Shown: positions 46,188 through 54,853 of the stretch, one piece after another
Layout: each line of letters opens with the position of its first letter
Position numbering within the stretch: position 1 is the first letter of the stretch
Translations under genes and position numbers: made by a program
Assembly (NCBI RefSeq): GCF_030053135.1
Contig: NZ_CP125652.1
Span: 2,142,001 to 2,206,000, forward strand
Source of the DNA: Rhizobium sp. BT04
GTDB lineage: Bacteria > Pseudomonadota > Alphaproteobacteria > Rhizobiales > Rhizobiaceae
Direction: 5' to 3'
Length of the DNA stretch: 64,000 nucleotides
Notes under the pieces: model-generated
The model's database searches: none
The model's input: the letters and a program-made list of their open reading frames with translations, nothing else
Told to the model about the DNA's origin: nothing

Positions 46188-47180
46188 ATGGCGCTTTCCG
46201 ATATGACGCGACGCACGGGCCTTGCGCTTGGCTTTGGTGTGCTTGCGGCCTTTGCTGCCGGCGCGTCTGCCACTGCTGCGGATTTTCCCGATCGCGCGAT
46301 CACCATGGTCGTGCCCTTCGCGGCCGGCGGCTCGACCGACGTCGTTGCCCGCATCGTCGCGCAGAAAATGTCGGAGGATCTCGGCCAGCAGGTGATCGTC
46401 CAGAACGTCGCCGGCGCCGGCGGCAATCTCGGCGCCGGCAACGTCGCCCGGGCCGAACCTGACGGCTACACCATTCTGATGGGCACCGTCGCAACTCACG
46501 CCCTTAACCCGCTGATCCTCAAATCGACTCCCTATGACCCCGAGAAGGATTTCGCCCCGGTCTCGCTGCTTGTCGTCGTGCCGAACGTGCTGGTCGTCAA
46601 TCCGGAATTGCCGGTAAAGACCGTGCAGGAACTGGTCGCGCTGCTGAAGGCCGAGCCCGACAAATACAGCTACGCCTCGTCCGGCAACGGCACGCCGCTG
46701 CATCTTTCCGGCGAACTCTTCAAGTCGATGGCCGGCGTCAGCATGCAGCACATCCCCTATAAGGGCGCCGGCCCGGCATTGAACGACGTCATCGGCAATC
46801 AGGTGCCGATCATGTTCGACAATCTGCCGTCCTCGTCCAGCCACATCAAAGCCGGCACCCTGCGGGCGCTGGCGGTGACGACGGCCGAACGCGCGCCTTC
46901 CTTTCCCGATGTGCCCACGATCGCCGAGTCAGGCATTCCAGGCTACGAAACCTATACCTGGAACGCGCTTTTCGCTCCGGCCAAGACGCCGAACGACGTG
47001 GTGATGCGCCTGAACGCCTCGGCCAAGAAAGCGCTCGCCGACCCTGCCGTCGCGGAACGGATGAAGGAATTCAGCGCCACCATCGTCGGCTCGACGCCGG
47101 AGCAACTCGCCGCCCATGTGAAGGCCGAGCTCGCCAAATGGGGACCGGTCGTCAAGGGCGCGAATATCCAGATGGAGTGA
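46188..47180 (+). CDS. Bug-family (TctC-like) periplasmic solute-binding protein
   Basis: A 330-residue exported receptor with a signal peptide (residues 1-31; MTRRTGLALGFGVLAAFAAG). The mature protein has the Bug-family blocks RAITMVVPFAAGGSTDVVAR, QNVAGAGGNLGAGNVARAEP, DGYTILMGTVATHALNP and VPIMFDNLPSS. Such receptors feed carboxylates to the TctAB permease, but no tctA or tctB lies near, so it is an orphan receptor. GGGAGGAG precedes the start. Confidence 0.9.
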   Translation: MALSDMTRRTGLALGFGVLAAFAAGASATAADFPDRAITMVVPFAAGGSTDVVARIVAQKMSEDLGQQVIVQNVAGAGGNLGAGNVARAEPDGYTILMGTVATHALNPLILKSTPYDPEKDFAPVSLLVVVPNVLVVNPELPVKTVQELVALLKAEPDKYSYASSGNGTPLHLSGELFKSMAGVSMQHIPYKGAGPALNDVIGNQVPIMFDNLPSSSSHIKAGTLRALAVTTAERAPSFPDVPTIAESGIPGYETYTWNALFAPAKTPNDVVMRLNASAKKALADPAVAERMKEFSATIVGSTPEQLAAHVKAELAKWGPVVKGANIQME

Positions 47181-47214
47181 GACGAGCAGGCAATCGCTTG
47201 CCATCTCTTTGCTT

Positions 47215-47245
47215 GCGTCCAATCAGAGTGGTGACAATTGGACGC
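47215..47245. repeat. Inverted repeat between the Bug receptor and yegP-like genes
   Basis: GCGTCCAAT and ATTGGACGC form an exact 9-bp inverted repeat with 13 bases between; pairing continues outward (GCTT/AAGC) with one bulge. It lies 35 bases after the receptor stop and about 100 before the next start, so it may be a weak terminator or an operator. Confidence 0.5.
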
Positions 47246-47343
47246 TAAGCAACCCAATTCTAATTAAGGCAGTGGAAAAGCTCGCCATTTTGATCTAGCC
47301 TCCCGATGCTGATGATTGCAATCCAGCGTTTCGGGAGACATCC

Positions 47344-47532
47344 ATGTATAAATTCGAAGTTTATAAGGATAAGGCCGGCGAGTTCCGCTTCCGCTTCAAG
47401 GCATCGAACGGGGAAACCATGTTCCTTTCCGAAGGCTACAAGGCGAAGGCGTCCGCCATGAGCGCCATCGAATCGATCAAGAAAAACACGCCCAGTGCCG
47501 ACGTCGTCGACCAGACGAAGGCCGAAGCCTGA
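47344..47532 (+). CDS. YegP-like DUF1508 protein
   Basis: A 62-residue protein with one DUF1508/YegP motif: MYKFEVYKDKAGEFRFRFKA, NGETMFLSEGYKAKASAMSA. Larger relatives carry two such repeats; this has one. The fold is known but the function is not. GGGAGA precedes the ATG. A 7-bp GGCGGCG hairpin follows the stop without a T-run. Confidence 0.88.
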   Translation: MYKFEVYKDKAGEFRFRFKASNGETMFLSEGYKAKASAMSAIESIKKNTPSADVVDQTKAEA

Positions 47533-47659
47533 GCAGAAGCAGTGGCGGCGTGAAACGCCGCCCTGCCCGCGCCTCCGAGCGCCACTGGCCCTTGAGCCCG
47601 GCGCGTTTGCCTGTGACCTTGGCGCCATTTCTCCTTTTTCGCATATTTTTTTAAGGCCA

Positions 47660-47665
47660 TGTCGA
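47660..47665 (+). promoter_or_regulatory. TGTCGA box, possible ECF42 target promoter
   Basis: TGTCGA matches the -35 motif reported for ECF42 sigma factors, from memory. It lies 128 bases upstream of the YCII gene that precedes the ECF42-like sigma factor. The expected short -10 motif is not clear, so this is tentative. Confidence 0.35.
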
Positions 47666-47792
47666 AATGATCGCTGGCCGCGCCTCATTGTCTCGGAACG
47701 GCCGAACCGCTCCACCGGGCGTCACTATAGGATATCGGTTCTCTCCATCGGGATGCCTGGATCAACGCCAACAACGAGATCAGGAGTTTTTT

Positions 47793-48131
47793 ATGCAATA
47801 TGCTCTCATCATTCGCGAAGCCCCTGAGGATTTCGCCCGCCGTGACGATCCCGCCTATCGCGACGGCTGGGTCGCCTACAGCAAGGCGCTTGCCCAGGCA
47901 GGGATCATGACCGGCGGCGCCGGACTGACGGGCCCGGAGACCGGCACAATCGTGCGCCGCAAAGGCTGGGAACACGATGTTCAGGACGGACCCTATCCGG
48001 AAGGCAAGGAACAGCTCGGCGGCTTTTATCTGATCGACGTTCCCGACATCGACACCGCACTCGAATGGGCGACCCGCGTGCCGATCTCCGACAAGGGTTC
48101 GGTCGAGGTGCGCCCGCGCCTGCAGATGTGA
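47793..48131 (+). CDS. YCII (DGPF) domain protein
   Basis: A 112-residue dimeric ferredoxin-like protein: MQYALIIREAPEDFARRDDP at the start, the DGPYPEGKEQLGGFYLIDVP motif that gives the DGPF family its name, and a final VPISDKGSVEVRP strand. These proteins pair with ECF42 sigma factors and are their likely target or partner. CAGGAG precedes the ATG. It ends 7 bases before the sigma gene. Confidence 0.9.
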   Translation: MQYALIIREAPEDFARRDDPAYRDGWVAYSKALAQAGIMTGGAGLTGPETGTIVRRKGWEHDVQDGPYPEGKEQLGGFYLIDVPDIDTALEWATRVPISDKGSVEVRPRLQM

Positions 48132-48138
48132 GGTGACG

Positions 48139-49410
48139 ATGCCGCCCGATGCCGGACGCGTTGCCGAAAGGGTGGCGCGTCAATCCTACGGCAAGCTGAT
48201 CGCGTTCCTTGCCGCCCGCTCGCGCGATGTGCCGGCGGCGGAAGACGCATTGTCGGAAGCGCTGGCTTCGGCCCTACGCGTCTGGCCGGAGCGCGGCGTT
48301 CCCGACAATCCGGAAGCCTGGCTGCTGGTGGCGGCACGCCGCAACCTCATGCAGGCCACCCGCCACCGCACGGTCGCGGCCAATGCGCAACCGACGATAT
48401 CGATCGCCTTCGAAGAAGCGGAGGAACGTATGAACGAGGCCGGCAACGCGGTCTTTCCCGATGAACGGCTGAAACTGCTCTTTGCCTGTACCCATCCCGC
48501 CATCGACAGCTCCGTGCATACGGCGCTGATGCTGCAGACCGTTCTCGGCATTGAGGCGCGAACCATCGCGCGGACCTTTGTCGTTTCACCGGAAACGATG
48601 AGCCAGCGGCTGGTGCGGGCCAAGGTGAAGATTCGCGATGCCGGCATTCCCTTCGCCGTTCCGCCGCGTCCCACCTTGCCCGGGCGGCTCGCCGCGGTGC
48701 TCTCGGCGATCTACGCCGCCTACGGCCTCGGCTGGGACGGTCTCGACGGCGAGGAAGAGCGTCATTCGCTTTCCGGCGAGGCGATCTGGCTCGGCCGAGC
48801 GCTTCTGGCAGTACTGCCGGACGAACCGGAGGCAATCGGCCTCCTCTCGTTGATGCTTCACTGCGAAGCCCGCCGCAGCGCCCGGCGCGACAGCGACGGC
48901 CGATATGTGCCGCTGGACGAGCAGGATATGGCTGCGTGGAACGCGATCATGATCGACGAGGCGGATGCATTGCTGCGTAAGGCCGGAGGTTTCGAGCGTT
49001 TCGGCCCCTTCCAGTGCCAGGCGGCAATCCAGTCCGTGCATGCCGCCCGCCGGCTGTCGGGAAAGACCGACTGGCAGGCGTTGACGATACTCTATGCGGC
49101 GCTGGTGACGATGAAGCCGACGCTGGGTGCCCGCGTCAGCCAGGCTGCTGTGATCGGCAGGGCGCTGAATGCCGCCGCCGGCCTGGAGCGGCTCGACCAG
49201 CTCGATCAGCGCGCGGTCGCAAGCTACCAACCCTACTGGGCGGTGCGTGCCTTTCTTCTGTCTGAGGCCGGCGACGATACCGCGGCGACCGACGCCTACA
49301 TCGCAGCAATCGGCCTCAGCGAGAGTCCCGCCGTGCGTGACTTCCTGACAGGCCGGCAGAAGAAGGCGCGGCAGGCGATGTCAGATTTATCATTTCTCGG
49401 TCAACTTTAG
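48139..49410 (+). CDS. ECF-type sigma factor, ECF42-like with C-terminal TPR-type extension
   Basis: A 423-residue sigma factor, far longer than ordinary ECF factors. Residues about 10-70 are the sigma-2 domain (YGKLIAFLAARSRDVPAAED, NPEAWLLVAARRNLMQATRH) and about 120-175 the sigma-4 domain (LGIEARTIARTFVVSPETMS, QRLVRAKVKIRDAG). The remaining 240 residues form the DUF6596/TPR-like extension of the ECF42 group, ending GRQKKARQAM. No anti-sigma factor is nearby; the extension is thought to regulate activity. It overlaps the convergent OmpA-like gene by 21 bases. ATG 48139 has GAGGTG upstream; GTG 48133 is an alternative. Confidence 0.9.
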   Translation: MPPDAGRVAERVARQSYGKLIAFLAARSRDVPAAEDALSEALASALRVWPERGVPDNPEAWLLVAARRNLMQATRHRTVAANAQPTISIAFEEAEERMNEAGNAVFPDERLKLLFACTHPAIDSSVHTALMLQTVLGIEARTIARTFVVSPETMSQRLVRAKVKIRDAGIPFAVPPRPTLPGRLAAVLSAIYAAYGLGWDGLDGEEERHSLSGEAIWLGRALLAVLPDEPEAIGLLSLMLHCEARRSARRDSDGRYVPLDEQDMAAWNAIMIDEADALLRKAGGFERFGPFQCQAAIQSVHAARRLSGKTDWQALTILYAALVTMKPTLGARVSQAAVIGRALNAAAGLERLDQLDQRAVASYQPYWAVRAFLLSEAGDDTAATDAYIAAIGLSESPAVRDFLTGRQKKARQAMSDLSFLGQL

Positions 49411-50421
49411 CTCGATGCGGCGGTTGGTGGAGCGCGCATCCGCCGTATCGCCCGGTGCGATCGGCTGGAATTCACCGAAACCGGCGGCAACGAGCCGGTC
49501 CGCCGGCACGCCCTGCGCGATCAGGAACTTGACGACGGAAATCGCACGCGCCGAGGAAAGCTCCCAGTTGTCGCGATAACGGCCCGTTCCGGCAAGCGGC
49601 ACATTGTCGGTGTGGCCGTCGACACGCAGCACCCAGTTGATCTCCGGCGGAATTTCCTTGGCGAGATCGAGAAGAGCGGCGGCAAGCTTTGCCATCTCCG
49701 TCTGACCTTCCGGGTTGAGGTCGGCGCCGCCCGAGGGAAACAGCACTTCCGACTGAAAGACAAAACGGTCGCCGACGATGCGAATATTCTCGCGATCGGA
49801 CAGGATCTCGCGCAGGCGGCCGAAGAAGTCGGAGCGATAACGGTTCAGCTCCTGCACGCGCGCGGCGAGCGCCACGTTGAGGCGGCTGCCGAGATCGGCG
49901 ATCTTCGTCTGCGAGACCCGGTCTTTCTCCTCCGACGCCTGAAGGGCGGCTTCGACGGCGGCGATCTGGCTGCGAAGTGCGGCGATCTGCTGGTTCAAGA
50001 GTTCGACCTGGCTGAGCGCCCGCTCGCTCACCTGCTTCTGCTCGTCGAGCTCCTGCGTCATGGTGCCGATCTTCTTCTGCGCCGCATCCTGACCGCCGGA
50101 ACCGGCGCTCAGCAGCGCCTGCAGCCGCGAGCGATCGCCTTCGGCACTGGCAAGCGAGGCCTGCAGGTTGGCGACCGAATCCTGGAGATCCTGGTTGCTG
50201 CCCTTTTCGAGTGCCAGAAGCTGCGTCAGTTCGTTGATCTGGCTGTTGAGGCGACTGAGCACCTCATCACGCCCAGTGATCTCGCGACTGAGGATGAACT
50301 GCCCGACGACAAAGACCGTCAGCAGGAACATGATCGAGATGAGCAGCGTCGACAGCGCATCGACGAAGCCCGGCCAGTAATCCACCGTGCGTTCGCGGCG
50401 CCGATTGCGGGCAAGAGCCAT
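49390..50421 (-). CDS. OmpA/MotB-like peptidoglycan-binding membrane protein
   Basis: A 343-residue protein with one N-terminal membrane span (FVDALSTLLISIMFLLTVFV), a long coiled coil (about 55-180) and a C-terminal OmpA-like domain with DGHTDNVPLAGTGRYRDNWE, LSSARAISVVKFLIAQG and the closing NRRIELKLTEK. The Asp in YWPGFVDAL at the membrane edge matches the proton-path residue of MotB. It forms a pair with the MotA/TolQ/ExbB-like gene 3 bases upstream. Lacking flagellar neighbours, it is probably the stator-like partner of an envelope machine, not a flagellar motor. Confidence 0.87.
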   Translation of the reverse strand: MALARNRRRERTVDYWPGFVDALSTLLISIMFLLTVFVVGQFILSREITGRDEVLSRLNSQINELTQLLALEKGSNQDLQDSVANLQASLASAEGDRSRLQALLSAGSGGQDAAQKKIGTMTQELDEQKQVSERALSQVELLNQQIAALRSQIAAVEAALQASEEKDRVSQTKIADLGSRLNVALAARVQELNRYRSDFFGRLREILSDRENIRIVGDRFVFQSEVLFPSGGADLNPEGQTEMAKLAAALLDLAKEIPPEINWVLRVDGHTDNVPLAGTGRYRDNWELSSARAISVVKFLIAQGVPADRLVAAGFGEFQPIAPGDTADARSTNRRIELKLTEK

Positions 50422-50424
50422 GGC

Positions 50425-51537
50425 TTACTTGCCCTCGCTCGTTTCTGTCTGGCTGGCGCGGTCGCGCAAACGCTCGCCACGGTCGCCGCGATCGCCTGCC
50501 CGCTCCTGCACGCCGATACGTTCGGCAAGCCGGTCGAGCGTCCGGCGCATTGCCTTCGCCTCGTCCTGCTGCACCTCGATCCAGTCGCGCAACATCTGCT
50601 GCTCGTTGCGCATGTTCTTGACGAGGCCTTGAATGCCTTCGGCAAGGCTCGCCATGGCGGCGACGGAGCGCTGGTTGCCGGTGCCGCCCTCTTCGGAGAC
50701 CTTGCGCAGATAATCGGAAAGCGCGCGCATGTCGTCCGAGGAAGCCCCGGCGACGGCGTCGAGGGCCGGGGCAAGGTCGGAGCCGACATCTGTGACCGAG
50801 GAGAGCCAGTTTTCCAGCTCCATGTAGAAGCGGTTCTGCGCGCGGCCGGCCTGCAGGTCGAGGAAGCCGAGAATGAGCGAACCGGAAAGGCCGAGCAGCG
50901 AGGAGGAGAAGGCCTGGCCCATGCCCGAAAGCGGCATCGAGAGCCCTTCCTTCAGCGCCGAGAGCACGTCCCCCGTGCCGTTCGAACTGGCATCGAGCGA
51001 CTGGATGACGATGCTGATCGAGCCGATCGTGCCGATGAGACCCCAGAAGGTGCCGAGCAGGCCGAGGAAGACAAGCAGGCCGATCAGGTAGCGCGAGACG
51101 TCGCGTGATTCGTCGAGGCGGGTAGCAATCGAATCGAGGATCGAGCGCAGCGCCGTCGTCGACAGCGCCACGGAGGTCTTGCGGCTGCCGATCAGCGCCC
51201 GCATCGGCGCAAGCAGCCGCGGATTGCGGTTGACCTTGTCGGCACTGCCGGCGGCGCGGAACGAGTTGAACCAGCGCACTTCGGGGCGAAGCGCCAGTAC
51301 ATGGTTGAAAACAAGAATGATTCCGACTGCGAGAACGCCGACGATCAGGCCGTTGAGGCCCGGATTGTGCATGAAGGCGGTCTGCGTCTGCCGGAAGAGG
51401 ATGGCGGCGATAAAGCCGACGATGACGAGGAAAAGCAGCATCGTCCAGAGGAAGGGCATGGGGCTGGAAAGCCTGTAGGCATAACCGCTGGCCGTCTTTT
51501 CGGTGGAGCCGATCTCCGCCACATTCACATTTTCCAT
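50425..51537 (-). CDS. MotA/TolQ/ExbB-family proton channel protein
   Basis: A protein of about 370 residues. Hydrophobic segments lie at about residues 26-50, 62-85, 155-180 and 205-228; the last two contain LLVFLGLLGTFWGLIGTIGS and SGMGQAFSSSLLGLSGSLIL, the MotA/TolQ/ExbB channel signature with conserved glycines, Thr and Pro nearby. The C-terminal part is charged and helical (MRRTLDRLAERIGVQERA). It presumably couples proton flow to work through its OmpA-like partner. ATG 51537 has GGAGG upstream, and an in-frame ATG at 51561 is possible. Confidence 0.87.
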   Translation of the reverse strand: MENVNVAEIGSTEKTASGYAYRLSSPMPFLWTMLLFLVIVGFIAAILFRQTQTAFMHNPGLNGLIVGVLAVGIILVFNHVLALRPEVRWFNSFRAAGSADKVNRNPRLLAPMRALIGSRKTSVALSTTALRSILDSIATRLDESRDVSRYLIGLLVFLGLLGTFWGLIGTIGSISIVIQSLDASSNGTGDVLSALKEGLSMPLSGMGQAFSSSLLGLSGSLILGFLDLQAGRAQNRFYMELENWLSSVTDVGSDLAPALDAVAGASSDDMRALSDYLRKVSEEGGTGNQRSVAAMASLAEGIQGLVKNMRNEQQMLRDWIEVQQDEAKAMRRTLDRLAERIGVQERAGDRGDRGERLRDRASQTETSEGK

Positions 51538-51649
51538 AGGGTCCGCTGCCTCCGGAGTCATTGCTGGCGGAGACTAGAGCAACATTGTGCCGAATTGAAG
51601 TATGCCGGGGCGAAAAGCGTGACTTTACAACAGCCGGATTTTCGTTGGC

Positions 51650-52450
51650 TTACTTGGCGGGAATCGGCCGCTTGACGACTTCTATCAGCGCCTTGTGGAT
51701 GATCTCGTTGCCGGCGACGATCGCGCCGCTGTCCAGAATGGCCGTGCCGCCGTCCCAATCGGTGGCGAAACCGCCGGCTTCGCGGATGAGCAGGATGCCG
51801 GCTGCCATGTCCCAGGGCGCAAGTTCCGCTTCCCAGAAACCGTCGAAGCGCCCGGCCGCGACATAGGCGAGATCGAGCGTCGGCGAACCCAGGCGGCGGA
51901 TGCCCGCCACTTCGCCCATCACGTGGCGAAGCTCGACCAGGAACTTGCCGTGATTTCGCTTGCCGAGCGCCGGCACGCCACAGCCGATGACGCAATCCGA
52001 CAGCGTCCGGCGCGCGGCGACCCGCAGGCGCCGGTCGTTGAGGAAGGCGCCGCCGCCGCGCTCGGCGGTATAGAGTTCGTCGGTTGCCGGATTGAAGACG
52101 ACGGCGGCCACGATTTCGCCGTTGCGTTCGAGCGCGATCGAGACGGCGAAGGCCGGGATGCCGTGCAGGAAGTTCGTCGTGCCGTCGAGCGGGTCGACGA
52201 TCCAGCGATGCGCGCCGTCCGTGCCCTTGATCTCTTCGCTTTCCTCGCCGAGGAAGCCATAGGTCGGCCGCGCCTTCAGGAGCTCTTCCCTGACGATCTT
52301 CTCGGCCTTACGATCGGCGGTGGAAACGAAGTCGCCCGGCCCCTTCACGGAAACCTGCAGATTCTGCACTTCGCCGAAATCACGTCCCAGCGATTTTCCT
52401 GCCTTGAGGGCAGCCTGAACCATGACATTGAGAAGAGCTGAACGGGCCAT
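51650..52450 (-). CDS. suhB: Inositol-1-monophosphatase SuhB
   Basis: A 266-residue metal-dependent phosphatase. The motifs of the family are intact: EESEEIKG (metal Glu), WIVDPLDGTTNFLHGIPAFA, and the later WDMAAGILLIREAGG. It hydrolyses inositol phosphate and related sugar phosphates; in enteric bacteria SuhB also binds RNA polymerase in rRNA antitermination. ATG 52450 (MARSALLNVMVQAALKAGKS) has AAGGAAAA upstream. It lies between the chemotaxis operon and the MotA-like pair, on the same strand. Confidence 0.93.
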   Translation of the reverse strand: MARSALLNVMVQAALKAGKSLGRDFGEVQNLQVSVKGPGDFVSTADRKAEKIVREELLKARPTYGFLGEESEEIKGTDGAHRWIVDPLDGTTNFLHGIPAFAVSIALERNGEIVAAVVFNPATDELYTAERGGGAFLNDRRLRVAARRTLSDCVIGCGVPALGKRNHGKFLVELRHVMGEVAGIRRLGSPTLDLAYVAAGRFDGFWEAELAPWDMAAGILLIREAGGFATDWDGGTAILDSGAIVAGNEIIHKALIEVVKRPIPAK

Positions 52451-52695
52451 CGGCGCATTTTCCTTGGGACTGATACGAGGTGCGCGCTGCCAGGGGCGGG
52501 AAGTGTCCCTGAACATGCATGACAGACAGCGCTGCAAAGATTGGCGGCCTCAAGACCACAAAATCGGGGAAATTTCAAGGGGAGGCATGCATGGCTGCCC
52601 TGCGGCGCCGGAAACCGCCGATTATGCTGAATGGATCAAATCCGGCGCAATCGCCCGAGACCACCCGCCCGGCTTGGATTCCCTCGACATCGATC

Positions 52696-53793
52696 TCAGA
52701 ACTTCTGCTGCGTCATCAGCACTTCGCGGGCGATCTGATCGAGCGGCAGGATACGGTCGACGCCGCCCTTGGCGATCGCCTCCTTCGGCATGCCGAACAC
52801 GATCGAGCTCGCCTCGTCCTGCGCCACCGTATAGGCGCCGGCCTGATGCATTTCCAGCATGCCCAGCGCACCGTCGTCGCCCATGCCGGTCATGATGATT
52901 CCCATGGCATTCGAGCCGGCCGAGCGCGCTGCCGAGCGGAACAGCACGTCGACCGAAGGCCGATGGCGGGACACCAGCGGTCCGGTCTTCACGCTCACAT
53001 GGTAGCGCGCCCCCTGGCGCTCGAGCAGCATGTGCTTGTCGCCTGGCGCGATCAGCACATGGCCGCGCAGCACCGGATCGCCATCGACGGCTTCCTTGAC
53101 CTCGACCTCGCAGAGACCGTTCAGCCGCTTGGCGAAGGCGGCGGTGAATTTCTCCGGCATATGCTGGACGATCACCATACCAGGCGCATTGGCCGGCAAT
53201 GCCTCCAGGAATTCGCGCAACGCTTCGGTGCCGCCAGTGGAGGCGCCGACGCAGACGACCATCTCCGTCGTCTTCGCCATGGCCCGCCCCGTCGGCGGCG
53301 GCAGCATGACATCCGCCGACAGCTTCTTGGCCGGCCCTTCCGGCGAAGCCGTGCGGATGGTTCCGGCAGCGCGGCGCACAGTGGAAAGCCGCGCATGCGA
53401 GGCACTCTTGACGACTTCGCGAATACGCATGGCATCATCGGCGAGGCTGTCGGCGGCGCCGATCTTCGATTTCAGGATGACGTCCACGGCACCGGCCTCC
53501 AGCGCCTGGAGCAGCGTCTCGGAACCCGCTTCCGTCAGCGACGAACACATCACGACGGGGATCGGCCGCTGCGACATCAGCTTGCGAAGAAAGGTGATGC
53601 CGTCCATGCGCGGCATTTCCACATCGAGCGTAATGACGTCGGGGGTCTCCTCCAGCAGCTTCCGCGCCGCCACGAAGGGGTCGGATGCGACCGCCATGAT
53701 CTCGATATCGGGATCCTGCTCCAGCACATGGGTCAGCGTCTGGCGGACACTGGCGGAATCGTCGATGATGAGAACACGGATTTTCTTACGCAT
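52696..53793 (-). CDS. cheB: Chemotaxis protein-glutamate methylesterase CheB
   Basis: A 365-residue two-domain enzyme that removes methyl groups from receptors and resets them. Residues 1-125 are a receiver with [10 protein letters not shown] and the phosphorylation site in [13 protein letters not shown] (Asp57). The C-terminal esterase holds the triad in [16 protein letters not shown] (Ser), VQHMPEKFT (His) and [10 protein letters not shown] (Asp). It is the last chemotaxis gene of the operon, after cheR. ATG 53793 is fixed by AGGAGCA upstream. A repeated palindrome lies between it and cheR. Confidence 0.95.
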   Translation of the reverse strand: MRKKIRVLIIDDSASVRQTLTHVLEQDPDIEIMAVASDPFVAARKLLEETPDVITLDVEMPRMDGITFLRKLMSQRPIPVVMCSSLTEAGSETLLQALEAGAVDVILKSKIGAADSLADDAMRIREVVKSASHARLSTVRRAAGTIRTASPEGPAKKLSADVMLPPPTGRAMAKTTEMVVCVGASTGGTEALREFLEALPANAPGMVIVQHMPEKFTAAFAKRLNGLCEVEVKEAVDGDPVLRGHVLIAPGDKHMLLERQGARYHVSVKTGPLVSRHRPSVDVLFRSAARSAGSNAMGIIMTGMGDDGALGMLEMHQAGAYTVAQDEASSIVFGMPKEAIAKGGVDRILPLDQIAREVLMTQQKF

Positions 53794-53822
53794 GAATGCT
53801 CCTGGAGCATGGTGCCGAAAGA

Positions 53823-53969
53823 TAGAGCATGCCGGCAATTCGAAGAAAAGCGGACATGCTCTAGCTAGAGCAATTCCAGCAAAAGTGTGCAGCGGTTTTG
53901 CGTCCGGAATTGCGTTAAAACAAAGAGATAGAGCATTTTCGTGATTCGAAGAAAAACGAAAATGCTCTA
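53823..53969. repeat. Composite palindromic repeat between cheR and cheB, copy 2
   Basis: Three parts: a palindrome TAGAGCATG/CATGCTCTA (53823-53863); a GAGCAATTCC core to GGAATTGCG (53868-53915) shared with 42508-42567; and a 14-bp exact palindrome TAGAGCATTTTCGT/ACGAAAATGCTCTA (53929-53969). The last contains the cheR stop codon. Such elements are scattered in Rhizobiaceae genomes, as far as I recall. Confidence 0.75.
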
Positions 53970-54824
53970 GATACGCTGAAACACCGTGTTCGAGACCTGC
54001 TTCAAAGGCAGATCGAAGCCGGTGATGGATTCGGAATGGCCGATGAATATGTACCCCCCCTTCGCCAGGCAATCGCAGAGGCGGTTGAGCACACCGGCCT
54101 GGGTCTGCTTGTCGAAGTAGATGAGCACGTTGCGGCAGAAGATGACGTGCATCGGCTCGCCGATCGGATATTTCTCATCCATCAGGTTCATGCGGGCAAA
54201 ACCCACCTTGCTGCGCAGTTTCGGCGTGATGCGCACCTCCCGCCGCTCCGGCTGCTTGGCCGTCAGCACATATTTGCGCTGCAGGTCGCGCGGCACCGGC
54301 GCAATGAGATCTTCCGGATAGATGCCCCGGCGCGCCGTCTGCAGCACGTCGGTGGAAAGATCGGTCGCCAGCACGCTGTAGGAGACGTCCTTGCGGCCCT
54401 CGGCGAATTCTGCCAGCACCATCGCCATCGTGTAGGGTTCCGCCCCCGTCGAACAGGCCGAACTCCAGGTGCGGATGGTCCGCGCGCCGCTGCTGACGAT
54501 CACAGGCAACGCCACGCTCTGCAAGTAGTCGAAATGCTTGGCTTCCCGGAAGAAGTCGGTCTTGTTCGTCGTCACTACGTCGATCAGGTAGACGGTTTCC
54601 TGGGCGAGGCCATCGTGGTTGAACAGGAAGTCGCAGTAATCGTCGAAGGTCGAATGGCTGGTTGCGCGCAGGCGCCGCCTCAGCCGCCCTTCGAGCATCG
54701 TCAGCTTGGTTGGCGGCATCTTGATGCCGCTGTAGTCGTAGATGAACCGGGCAAGCTTTTCAAAATTGCGCTTGCTGATCCGGTCGCCCGGCGATTGGCT
54801 TTCCACCGCTGCTGCCATACTCAT
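53967..54824 (-). CDS. cheR: Chemotaxis protein methyltransferase CheR
   Basis: A 285-residue enzyme that methylates receptor glutamates with S-adenosylmethionine. It shows the N-terminal helical domain and the core [18 protein letters not shown], the SAM motif [40 protein letters not shown] and [15 protein letters not shown] at the end. It is followed by a palindromic repeat and then cheB, so the repeat could make expression of cheB weaker. Confidence 0.95.
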   Translation of the reverse strand: MSMAAAVESQSPGDRISKRNFEKLARFIYDYSGIKMPPTKLTMLEGRLRRRLRATSHSTFDDYCDFLFNHDGLAQETVYLIDVVTTNKTDFFREAKHFDYLQSVALPVIVSSGARTIRTWSSACSTGAEPYTMAMVLAEFAEGRKDVSYSVLATDLSTDVLQTARRGIYPEDLIAPVPRDLQRKYVLTAKQPERREVRITPKLRSKVGFARMNLMDEKYPIGEPMHVIFCRNVLIYFDKQTQAGVLNRLCDCLAKGGYIFIGHSESITGFDLPLKQVSNTVFQRI

Positions 54825-54853
54825 AGAACGCAGTACTCCAAATTGACGCGCGG

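Noticed and set aside
49390..51537. Zorya-type phage defence (ZorA and ZorB)
   Set aside because: The channel and OmpA-like pair fits the motor half, but ZorC, ZorD or ZorE helicase/nuclease genes are absent on both sides; the neighbours are suhB and a sigma factor.
52451..52695. The suhB/mmgR-type small RNA near suhB
   Set aside because: The name suggested a search, but I could not find its conserved hairpin and terminator in the gap between cheB and suhB.
52591..53868. ATG with a strong GGGGAGG site on the plus strand, reading through the cheB region
   Set aside because: The frame runs antisense to cheB, whose receiver and esterase motifs are complete, and the encoded peptide is arginine/histidine-rich with no fold.
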